Positions 8,321 to 15,965 of a stretch of 54,767 nucleotides of DNA are shown in pieces. Positions within the stretch are counted from its first letter, which is position 1, and each line of letters opens with the position of its first letter. The translations under genes were made by a program, and so were the position numbers. The DNA is from Tenericutes bacterium ADurb.Bin239. GTDB taxonomy: Bacteria; Bacillota_I; Bacilli_A; RFN20; CAG-826. The notes beneath the pieces were generated by a model. The model did not search any database and was not told the origin of the DNA. It saw only the letters and a list, made by a program, of their open reading frames with translations. The DNA is taken from assembly GCA_002069815.1 (NCBI GenBank), contig MWCB01000008.1:1-54767 (forward strand), written 5' to 3'.

Positions 8321-8776
8321 TTAACTATCGTAGTCTTCTGCTTCTTCGTATATTTGCTTGATTTCTTTATCGCGGATTTTGCGTTTCTTTTCATGGAACA
8401 TTTTTATTTCCGCGGTCGTAGGTTTTTTAAAAGTAACGGTATTCGTTTTAATGCCGCGAATATTTGTATAATTAGGCTCATCAATGAGTCTATCAGCGAA
8501 AAGAGCAGTGTTTTGCCGCATTCTTTTATTCCAATAAGGATCTTTTATTAGTTTTTCTCTGAGCCGTAAGTATTCTTCTTTCGTAATTTCACGTGGTCCT
8601 TTTAAGCACCAATCAGGATGGTCGCGCTTTACACCACCAGTCTTTTTGGCTTTAGCGCTCGCTTCTTTTTTATTGATGGCGCGAATCGGTAAATCCAGTG
8701 GTAAATACTTATCACGACCAACGTGACCAAATTTACAAGTAACTACAAAATATTTACGGGGCGCAAAAAAAGACAT
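8321..8776 (-). CDS. Small basic protein of unknown function
   Basis: A 151-residue soluble protein, rich in Lys, Arg and Glu, with no signal peptide or membrane helix. A 'VTCKFGHVGRDKYLPLDLP' segment (about 12-30) is followed by 'IRAINKKEASAKAKK', then 'DHPDWCLKG'. The charged C-terminal third looks helical. Two cysteines and several His residues are present but not in a recognisable zinc-finger spacing. AGGAG lies 6 bases before the ATG, which supports the start. I do not recognise the family. The basic composition would fit a nucleic-acid or ribosome contact, which is only a guess. Confidence 0.75.
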   Translation of the reverse strand: MSFFAPRKYFVVTCKFGHVGRDKYLPLDLPIRAINKKEASAKAKKTGGVKRDHPDWCLKGPREITKEEYLRLREKLIKDPYWNKRMRQNTALFADRLIDEPNYTNIRGIKTNTVTFKKPTTAEIKMFHEKKRKIRDKEIKQIYEEAEDYDS

Positions 8777-8873
8777 ATTCGCTCCTAACTAATATTGATT
8801 TCACCTTCATTTTAACACTATTAGGGGTATTTTTGAATACACATATTAAAATGTATTAAAAGTATCTTCTTTA

Positions 8874-8893
8874 TTTAATATGGTAATATTAAA
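8874..8893 (+). promoter_or_regulatory. Extended -10 and palindrome upstream of the pullulanase gene
   Basis: TTTAATAT (8874-8881) and ATATTAAA (8886-8893) form an inverted repeat around GGTA. The same stretch contains TGG TAATAT (8881-8889), an extended -10 promoter. A regulator could bind over the promoter here. Nothing else is seen in 8777-8994. Confidence 0.4.
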
Positions 8894-8994
8894 GTTAAGC
8901 ATGATGAATTAATTAATAAATGAAAGTAAATTAGACCGTAATTTACTTATCGCTTCACAACAACAATTACGACATTGAGAAAGAAGGATCAAAT

Positions 8995-11900
8995 ATGAAA
9001 AAGGGAAAACGTAATTTCTTCGCGGTTATCTTAACTCTTTTTATGGCGTTAGGATTACCAAAATTTAAGGGTATTCATCGCCTGGATAAAGTTAACGCTA
9101 GTGATAGTGTTACTCTCTATTTAAAAGTTAATGAAAACTGGAAAATGCATGATGCGCGTTATGCGGCGTACGTATGGATGCCCGAAGCCTGGTTTGATTT
9201 AACATTAGCAACTGGTGAAACTGATATTTACCAAGTCACAATTCCAAATAACGGGCAAACGGGACTAATTTTTGTGCGCATGAACCCCGCAACCCCTGAA
9301 AATAATTGGAATAATAAGTGGAATCAATCAAGTGACCTTGTTTTAACTTTCCCCATGGCAGACAACATGTATGTCTTAGAAGAGGGCGAGTGGGAAGGAG
9401 ATATTGGTTATTGGACAAAGTATTCAGCTCAACCTAGTTCTAGCGAAGTTTCTAGTTCTGAAGATAGTGAAAGTTCCACGAGTGAAGAAATACCCGCTTC
9501 CTTATACGTTTTTCACTATTGGCGCAACGATGGCAAGACTAATGACTACTCATTATGGCTGTGGGGTGAAGACCAAGAAGGGTCAGAATATGAGTTTGAT
9601 AATACAGATGCCTATGGTGTGTTTCACGAAGTTACTTCTTCTAAATTCAAGGGTAATCAATATTTAAACATTATTATTAAGTCGAAAGGTTCTTGGGATA
9701 AACAAACTCCTGATATACAAATTGAGCTTGAAGATTACCCATTAGTGGACGGAAAACGCCACTTCTACCTTGTCGATATGGAAATGACTGTTTATAAAAC
9801 CGCTGATGAGGCGAAAGGGGAAAAGATTTTAGACGCTAGATTTACCAAAACAAATCAAATCACCGTTAGCACTAACGAAAAACCTTCAACTTATAAAGTA
9901 TTAGTTGCCGATCTTCCAATTACCCAAGGAAATGCTATCGCAACTTATAAACCAGCCGAATATCGTTATGAATTTACGATTGCGCTTGATGACCACGTTG
10001 ATGCTAAAAAACTCTACATTGTGGCCGTTACCTTTATTACTGATGTAGTTAAAGAAAAACCAGCATTATTAGACGGTATATTTGACGATCCGTTCTTTGT
10101 AAATAATTTAACATATAGTGGTAGTGACTTAGGTGTTACTTATACCACTAATGAATCAATCTTTAAAGTATGGGCTCCTACTACCCAAGCATTAAAACTT
10201 CGTTTATATGATAATGGTACTCCTGTTCGTGTTAATAACCAAAAAGGAAGTGATGAGTACGTTGAACATCTTTTTGTACGGGGCGATTACGGGGTGTGGA
10301 GTGTTACTGTTCCAGGGGACTTACACGGCAAATATTACACGCTTGTTGCGACTAATAGTAACGGTACGAAAGAATTTATCGATCCTTACGCTAAAGCCGC
10401 CGGTATTAACGGCATTCGCGGGATGATTGTTGACTTTAATAAAACAAATCCGACCGGTTGGAATGATGTTAATTTCTCGGTTCGTGAACATACCGAAATT
10501 GTTCCTTACGAACTCCATGTTAGTGACTTAACCGCTGATAGTACCTGGAATGGTAGTGAATGGAAACGGAAAAACTTCTTAGGCCTTATTGAAAGTGGTA
10601 CGATGTATGAACGTAATGGTCTTGCAGTAAAAACTGGTTTTGACCATATTAAAGAATTAGGGGTTAACGCTTTACAAATCCTTCCGTTCTACGACCAAGA
10701 AAATGATGAAACGAACATGGGCTTTAACTGGGGCTATAACCCCAAAAACTATAACGTTCTTGAAGGTGGTTATTCAAGTGACCCTTACAATGGCTTAGTG
10801 CGGATTCAAGAATTTAAACGCGTTGTTCAAGCTTACGCAAATGAAGATATTCGCATTATTATGGACGTGGTCTATAATCACGTTGCTAGTATTTCCCAAC
10901 ACAGTTTCACTAAACTCGTTCCTGGATACTATTTCCGCTATAACTTAGATGGTTCCCCACGAAGTAAGAGTGGATGTGGTAATGATACCGCTAGTGAACG
11001 GATTATGATGCAAAACTATATGGTGGATTCGGCGTACTTTTGGGCCACTGAATATAAACTGGGTGGTTTTCGTTTTGACTTAATGGGGCTACACACTGTT
11101 GATGCTATGAAAGCTGTTATGAATAAATTAAAAACATATCGCGCCGATATTGTTGTCTATGGTGAACCGTGGGATATGGAAGATGGCATTGGAATGGTTA
11201 GTCCTAAAAAACCACACGCAACCCAAGGTAATCTCTATCAAGTTCCTGGTTTAGGTGGATTTAATGATCAAATGCGTGATGCGATCAAAGGTGATCCCAA
11301 TGGAACCGGAAAAGGGTGGGTCCAACTTACCGCTGATGGCATTTATGATGATCGTTTAAATAAAATTAAAGATGGACTTATGGGGAAAACAACTGGTGGT
11401 TCTACTGATCCTATTCAAACTGTAAATTATGTTTCAGTGCATGATAACTTAACAATTTACGATAAATTACGACGCAGCGGTAAAGATTTTGCTAGTGATC
11501 CAGCACGGATTAAAAAACAAGCAATCCAAGCCGAAGCATTGTCACTTTTAAGCCAAGGTATTGGTTTTGTACACGCTGGTAGTGAAATCCTTCGCTCAAA
11601 ACTACTTCCAAGTGGTGGCTTTGATCATAACTCCTACAAGAGTCCCTATAGCGTTAATTCCATTAAATGGGATGAAAAGTATGATAACCTTGCTTATCAC
11701 AACTTCTACGTGCAAATGATTGCTTTAAAACGCCATGCGCCCGCTTTTAATTTAAATACACGCAGTGCGGTTGACGCTGGTTCGACATTACAAACACCCG
11801 ATAAGACAACGATTCATTTAACTTACACGGCGGGTGGTGATACTTATAATATTTATCATTTAGGAGTCACGATTGGATCACGAACCATTAGTGTTCTTAA

Positions 11901-12315
11901 TGGGCAAGAGGTCGTTTTAGATACAAGCGGCACACTAGCAAGAGGATCAATTGCTAATAATCCGCGTCTACCCGCAAATACGACGATTGTCACACGTAAT
12001 GTCCGTGATCGGGGGGCGAATGACTTAACGATGCCCGATATCATCGTTCCTGTTGATTATGTCCCGCTTGCTCCTGAACCAAATCCTTATGATCCTGATG
12101 GTGATAGTAGTTCAAGTAGCCTCCCACCCACAACCTCACTTCCTGATAGTGGTGATGATACCACTTCACTTCCCCCGACAAGTGAAGATGTAACACCGCC
12201 TGAACTCGATAAAACAAAGAAAACGATTATCATTGTGGCAAGTAGTGTCGGGGGAACCGCTGGGGTTGGAGCAATCTTATTCTTCGTTCTCAAATTTTTA
12301 CGGAAGAAACCGTAA
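8995..12315 (+). CDS. pulA: Membrane-anchored type I pullulanase (GH13), multidomain
   Basis: A 1106-residue exported debranching enzyme hydrolysing alpha-1,6 bonds in pullulan, starch or glycogen. Order: signal peptide (about 1-35), a ~100-residue binding-like module with RMNPAT and NNKWNQ, a Ser/Glu linker, a CBM41-like domain (about 165-270, FHYWRNDGK and WLWGED), a CBM48-type N-domain (from about 370), then the GH13 barrel. The type I pullulanase signature is FNWGYNP (577-583). Catalytic residues by motif are Asp695 (GFRFDLMG), Glu724 (GEPWD) and Asp817 (VHDN). After a Ser/Thr/Pro linker, a single C-terminal helix ends in RKKP, so the enzyme stays on the outer membrane face. GAAGGA precedes the start. 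Confidence 0.95.
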   Translation: MKKGKRNFFAVILTLFMALGLPKFKGIHRLDKVNASDSVTLYLKVNENWKMHDARYAAYVWMPEAWFDLTLATGETDIYQVTIPNNGQTGLIFVRMNPATPENNWNNKWNQSSDLVLTFPMADNMYVLEEGEWEGDIGYWTKYSAQPSSSEVSSSEDSESSTSEEIPASLYVFHYWRNDGKTNDYSLWLWGEDQEGSEYEFDNTDAYGVFHEVTSSKFKGNQYLNIIIKSKGSWDKQTPDIQIELEDYPLVDGKRHFYLVDMEMTVYKTADEAKGEKILDARFTKTNQITVSTNEKPSTYKVLVADLPITQGNAIATYKPAEYRYEFTIALDDHVDAKKLYIVAVTFITDVVKEKPALLDGIFDDPFFVNNLTYSGSDLGVTYTTNESIFKVWAPTTQALKLRLYDNGTPVRVNNQKGSDEYVEHLFVRGDYGVWSVTVPGDLHGKYYTLVATNSNGTKEFIDPYAKAAGINGIRGMIVDFNKTNPTGWNDVNFSVREHTEIVPYELHVSDLTADSTWNGSEWKRKNFLGLIESGTMYERNGLAVKTGFDHIKELGVNALQILPFYDQENDETNMGFNWGYNPKNYNVLEGGYSSDPYNGLVRIQEFKRVVQAYANEDIRIIMDVVYNHVASISQHSFTKLVPGYYFRYNLDGSPRSKSGCGNDTASERIMMQNYMVDSAYFWATEYKLGGFRFDLMGLHTVDAMKAVMNKLKTYRADIVVYGEPWDMEDGIGMVSPKKPHATQGNLYQVPGLGGFNDQMRDAIKGDPNGTGKGWVQLTADGIYDDRLNKIKDGLMGKTTGGSTDPIQTVNYVSVHDNLTIYDKLRRSGKDFASDPARIKKQAIQAEALSLLSQGIGFVHAGSEILRSKLLPSGGFDHNSYKSPYSVNSIKWDEKYDNLAYHNFYVQMIALKRHAPAFNLNTRSAVDAGSTLQTPDKTTIHLTYTAGGDTYNIYHLGVTIGSRTISVLNGQEVVLDTSGTLARGSIANNPRLPANTTIVTRNVRDRGANDLTMPDIIVPVDYVPLAPEPNPYDPDGDSSSSSLPPTTSLPDSGDDTTSLPPTSEDVTPPELDKTKKTIIIVASSVGGTAGVGAILFFVLKFLRKKP

Positions 12316-12334
12316 TTAATAACTAACGATAAAG

Positions 12335-12363
12335 AAAAGCGACTTTAAAAGGTCGCTTTTTTC
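12335..12363. terminator. Bidirectional terminator between pullulanase and CotH-like genes
   Basis: A 9-bp stem, AAAAGCGAC (12335-12343) with GTCGCTTTT (12352-12360), has an A-run on the left and Ts on the right. Confidence 0.85.
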
Positions 12364-12377
12364 GTTGGTGGTTTTAT

Positions 12378-14159
12378 TTAAAGATAAGGGGCGAGGGAAT
12401 TTTTAATACCATTAATAAATGCGCTCATAATGTCGGTACCCACAAAGGGCGAGACTTTATAATCGCCATCATCTAAATCACTAGCGGTCTTATTACCGTA
12501 TGTCGCTTTATAGGTGTTGTAAACAACATTATAGTAAGTGTCAGAATATTGACTATCAGCGTTAAATGTTCGTAATAAATCAAGATAAGCATTACGATAA
12601 TCAGTGCTCATCGGAATATCATAGGCTGGGGCACGGTGGGGATGATCATTCTTATCAATAAGGGTGGCCCAAAATAAACGATTTTCTTGCCATGAGCGAT
12701 CATTACCTTGCTGTTTACTATGGAATGGTCCTAAGCAGCTCATATCGCCCACCCCGTCCCATTTAATATTGAGTGACCAATCATAATCATAAGGAATAAA
12801 ATAAGCCTTGTTTCCTTCATTTGGATTAAAAAAGACATAATAGTTATTACCATTATTGCGCATGTCATCAGGGTTACCCGTTAAGTAACAAAGAGCAGCG
12901 TAACGCAAGAAACTATTCATATCAACGACGGCTTCAAGCATCGTTTTAGCTTCACTAACACTTTTGCCCTCGATGTTTTTAAGTGTTTCCATTAAAGTAA
13001 TCATCTTGGCAAAGGGGTTGGGACTTTTAGCATCAAACTCTTTTGCATCGTATCCTGGTTCATAACCATTAAATTTATCTTCTTCTCCAATAATAGCGCG
13101 CTCAATTAAGTTACCATGGTCATCAAAACGTAAGTCTTCATAACGTAGACTACCCTTCACCCATCCTTCATCTGGACTTGGTTGACCCCATCCTACTTTA
13201 TATAATTCACCCGCTGCGCCTTTTTTATTAAAATAGCGCCGTAATAAATGTTTATCAATTGGTTCGTTAACAGTTACAATTCCAAAGCGAGTATTATTCA
13301 TCTTTAACGTTGTTAAGGTGGAGTTTTGACTAATTAAACCGTGCCTTTGAAAAAAACTAAACACAAATGGTTGCATGACTAGGGATGGGTCGGCGGACTT
13401 ATTCCATTTAATATCAATCTTTTTCATCCCATATTTCCGGTCTACGTCCCCCATAAACGTTCTTTCATCTCGAACTAACCATTCGGGATTATCGGTCTCT
13501 GTCCATTTTTTACGAAGATTAAAAGTATCATAAATCGCTTTATCCCACAATTCATTAAATGAAAGTTTAAAACTAAGTGATTTAATAAAATCGTTCGTAT
13601 CTGGATCTAAAAATTGGGTGCGTGATGTATTTCCTTTAAGACGCATTCCCACTTCATAATACACAAAACGTTTTCCGTTCATTTTTACTTCAAGAGTAAC
13701 AGGGAAATAACAATCAGCGTATTTTTGATTGTAAAAGCCACATTCTTCAATTAATTCAAAAACCGCTTTACTCGCTACAATACGCATGTTAAGTTCGGTC
13801 TCGGGATGCCAAAATTCTAAATAAGCATTAGTAGGTTTAACACGCGCATCCGTTGGATAAGTAAATCCATTAGGAAAATCTTTAACAATATAATCACTAT
13901 CCGTATATGTAATAAGCGGATCAGTAGGATACGTGGTCGTAAACATTGTTAAGTCTGCGGGAATAAGATCACTGGGGGTATCTTCACTACTAGTGTCACT
14001 AAGCGTAGATAAAACGTCACTCGTACCATCACCTTCATTTGATGTAATATTCGAATCATTGGTACTTGGAACGCTAGTAGCACTTAAAGAATCTAAAATG
14101 TGACAGCTTCCTAAAAGCATTGCGAAGATTGGTAATAAAAATAATTTGGACTTTGACAT
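12378..14159 (-). CDS. CotH kinase-like lipoprotein
   Basis: A 593-residue exported lipoprotein. I use the ATG at 14159, which follows AGGAGC by 6 bases and opens a signal peptide with lipobox LGSC. A Ser/Thr/Asp-rich linker (about 25-60) leads to a CotH-type atypical protein-kinase fold. Recognisable blocks are MRLKGNTSR, the catalytic-region motif FIPYDYDWSLN (about 450-460), and GNPDDMRNNGNNYY just before it. CotH proteins phosphorylate secreted proteins, in spores but also on other extracellular substrates. Its position between the pullulanase and the other glucan-binding surface proteins suggests those as substrates, which is inference. Whether all kinase residues are present needs alignment. 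Confidence 0.85.
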   Translation of the reverse strand: MSKSKLFLLPIFAMLLGSCHILDSLSATSVPSTNDSNITSNEGDGTSDVLSTLSDTSSEDTPSDLIPADLTMFTTTYPTDPLITYTDSDYIVKDFPNGFTYPTDARVKPTNAYLEFWHPETELNMRIVASKAVFELIEECGFYNQKYADCYFPVTLEVKMNGKRFVYYEVGMRLKGNTSRTQFLDPDTNDFIKSLSFKLSFNELWDKAIYDTFNLRKKWTETDNPEWLVRDERTFMGDVDRKYGMKKIDIKWNKSADPSLVMQPFVFSFFQRHGLISQNSTLTTLKMNNTRFGIVTVNEPIDKHLLRRYFNKKGAAGELYKVGWGQPSPDEGWVKGSLRYEDLRFDDHGNLIERAIIGEEDKFNGYEPGYDAKEFDAKSPNPFAKMITLMETLKNIEGKSVSEAKTMLEAVVDMNSFLRYAALCYLTGNPDDMRNNGNNYYVFFNPNEGNKAYFIPYDYDWSLNIKWDGVGDMSCLGPFHSKQQGNDRSWQENRLFWATLIDKNDHPHRAPAYDIPMSTDYRNAYLDLLRTFNADSQYSDTYYNVVYNTYKATYGNKTASDLDDGDYKVSPFVGTDIMSAFINGIKNSLAPYL

Positions 14160-14227
14160 ATTATTTGCTCCTGTCTTAAATTCATTTTTATTATAAACCA
14201 AATACAGACAAATTGCACATTTCCATA

Positions 14228-14254
14228 ATAAAAAGGAGCGACGTAAATCGCTCC
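14228..14254 (-). terminator. Terminator of the binding-module surface protein gene
   Basis: GGAGCGA (14235-14241) pairs with TCGCTCC (14248-14254) around CGTAAA. On the minus strand it is followed by TTTTTATTA. Confidence 0.85.
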
Positions 14255-14280
14255 AAATTTTAATAATTTAGAATATTAAC

Positions 14281-15822
14281 TTAGGCTGGTTTTTTGCGAA
14301 AACGAATAAAGCCAAGGGTCGCAATACCAAATAGCATTCCAATAACTAATACGTAAATAATATTTGTGTTAGTCGTTTCATTAACACGGTTTTGCCCCGA
14401 TGAGCCGCCACCGCCTAAAGCTTTTAGCATTTGATATTTATTCCAGCCGTTTGTGGTATCTGCAACACGCTTACTCACATCGCCATAATCTGCTTCCGCA
14501 ACATAGTCACTAATTAAAATATCGCCAATATTACCTTCAACATTCCACTCTTCCGTTCCGTCAACCCGTGGAATAAAGTTTTGGTCAATTAAATTAAAGG
14601 CCCCATAGCCATTGTGGATACTATTACTACAACTAAGATATCCTTCTAAAACCTTAGCGACAAATCCAGCCTTAATACGACCTTCAACAGCATAACTTGA
14701 CAGCTTCCAGCCTGACTCATAATGAACTCCCCATAATTTACTATTATCTTGGGCGGTATATGTTATAGAAGCAAGTTGTTCCACACGATAACCTTCAGTA
14801 TCAACAACATATAAGGTTATAATATTGCCCAGTAATTCCGCTAATGGTAAATCAAAATAGAGGAAGAAAGTGGAAGTATAAACTTCTGTATAACCAGTAA
14901 CGGTGTAATAAACACCACCAACTTCAAATAAATATTGATATTTAATGTTTTCATAATGCGAATTACGATTTATCCAAAATCGAACTTTGTTACTAGTAAT
15001 ACCTTCAACTGATGGCGTTTGTGGTAATAAGTTAGTTAATGCATGCCACGCTGATTGTTTAGCGTCATAAATCATATCAGCAGTTCCAGGATGAATAAGA
15101 TCATCAGTTTGATGAAGCTTATTATCCCAATTATTCGCTGCGGCCTTCATACTAACAAAGATTACTTTTTCCCAACCGCCAGTTGCTTCGGGGGAAGTTG
15201 GTGCTGGAGTAGTAACCTTATAAACTCCTGTTGCATGTTCAGTCATATCAACAAACACTGATTCTGAACCGACATAATAGTAGGCTGCAAGGTGATGAAA
15301 ATCAACATGATCAAATACATCATGCGGCCGTAAATAAAGGACTCTTGATGCTGGGATACCAGAGAAAAGATGTTCGGAAGCAACATAAGCTTCTTGAACA
15401 CTAGTAGTCCATCCAGTAATTCTAGTCAATGTTGTTGTGGCATCATAAGTAATATTCGCTGTTTGATTCCATTTATTAGGCCAATCGTTAGTCGAGGTTG
15501 CTGGATTCATACGACACATAATGTATGTATCAAATGTCCCAGCAGGAATGTCAACCACATAAAGGTTTTCAGCGTAAAGAACACGCTTGGCATCGGCCCA
15601 CTCTATATCTGGTCCGCCTGAATTAAAGAAATAAGTAGCGAAGCGTGCATTATCTGTTTTCCATTGGTCGTTAACTTTAAGATAAAGTTTTTCGCCAGCT
15701 GGAATGATAGCCGCCTTAGTGGCGACTGGTGCTTTAGCGTTTAGACTTACGCCAACACTAAAAGCCATCGCTAATGTTGTTAAAAACATCAAAAAACGAT
15801 TTTTAAATGACTTTCTTTTCAT
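14281..15822 (-). CDS. Membrane-anchored protein with two starch-binding-like modules
   Basis: A 513-residue exported non-enzymatic protein. After a signal peptide (about 1-36) there are two related modules, about residues 44-150 and 157-265. The first has LYLKVNDQWKTDNARFATYF, CRMNPAT and NKWNQT; the second is a diverged copy with FVSMKAAANNWDNKLHQTDD. The same module is at the N-terminus of the pullulanase. A beta-rich domain (about 275-360) and a helical region (about 375-475) follow. A Gly/Asn linker then leads to a C-terminal helix ending in FRKKPA. The shared module points to binding alpha-glucan at the cell surface; this is inferred, since no catalytic domain is seen. GGAGGAG precedes the start, and it has a near-consensus promoter. 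Confidence 0.85.
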   Translation of the reverse strand: MKRKSFKNRFLMFLTTLAMAFSVGVSLNAKAPVATKAAIIPAGEKLYLKVNDQWKTDNARFATYFFNSGGPDIEWADAKRVLYAENLYVVDIPAGTFDTYIMCRMNPATSTNDWPNKWNQTANITYDATTTLTRITGWTTSVQEAYVASEHLFSGIPASRVLYLRPHDVFDHVDFHHLAAYYYVGSESVFVDMTEHATGVYKVTTPAPTSPEATGGWEKVIFVSMKAAANNWDNKLHQTDDLIHPGTADMIYDAKQSAWHALTNLLPQTPSVEGITSNKVRFWINRNSHYENIKYQYLFEVGGVYYTVTGYTEVYTSTFFLYFDLPLAELLGNIITLYVVDTEGYRVEQLASITYTAQDNSKLWGVHYESGWKLSSYAVEGRIKAGFVAKVLEGYLSCSNSIHNGYGAFNLIDQNFIPRVDGTEEWNVEGNIGDILISDYVAEADYGDVSKRVADTTNGWNKYQMLKALGGGGSSGQNRVNETTNTNIIYVLVIGMLFGIATLGFIRFRKKPA

Positions 15823-15858
15823 AAGTTCTCCTCCAACTTATATTTACAACTTACCAAT

Positions 15859-15887
15859 ATTTTAACTTTATTAAAAAGTTATGTCAA
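15859..15887 (-). promoter_or_regulatory. Promoter of the two-module surface protein gene
   Basis: On the minus strand a perfect -35 TTGACA (15882-15887), a 17-base spacer and -10 TAAAAT (15859-15864) lie about 35 bases before the start codon. Confidence 0.8.
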
Positions 15888-15910
15888 ATGAGCCGTATAT
15901 GGGTTATATA

Positions 15911-15937
15911 AAAAAGCCAAGAACTGAATTCTTGGCT
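15911..15937 (-). terminator. Terminator of the alpha-amylase gene
   Basis: AGCCAAGAA (15915-15923) and TTCTTGGCT (15929-15937) pair perfectly. On the minus strand TTTTTTATATAA follows. Confidence 0.85.
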
Positions 15938-15965
15938 AATTTAATGAATAATTACTCTTTTATTT

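Noticed and set aside
12107..12240. LPXTG-like signal (LPDSG) near the pullulanase C-terminus
   Set aside because: It lies more than 20 residues before the helix within a Ser/Thr/Pro linker and is not followed by the hydrophobic segment at sortase spacing. The other two anchored proteins have nothing similar.
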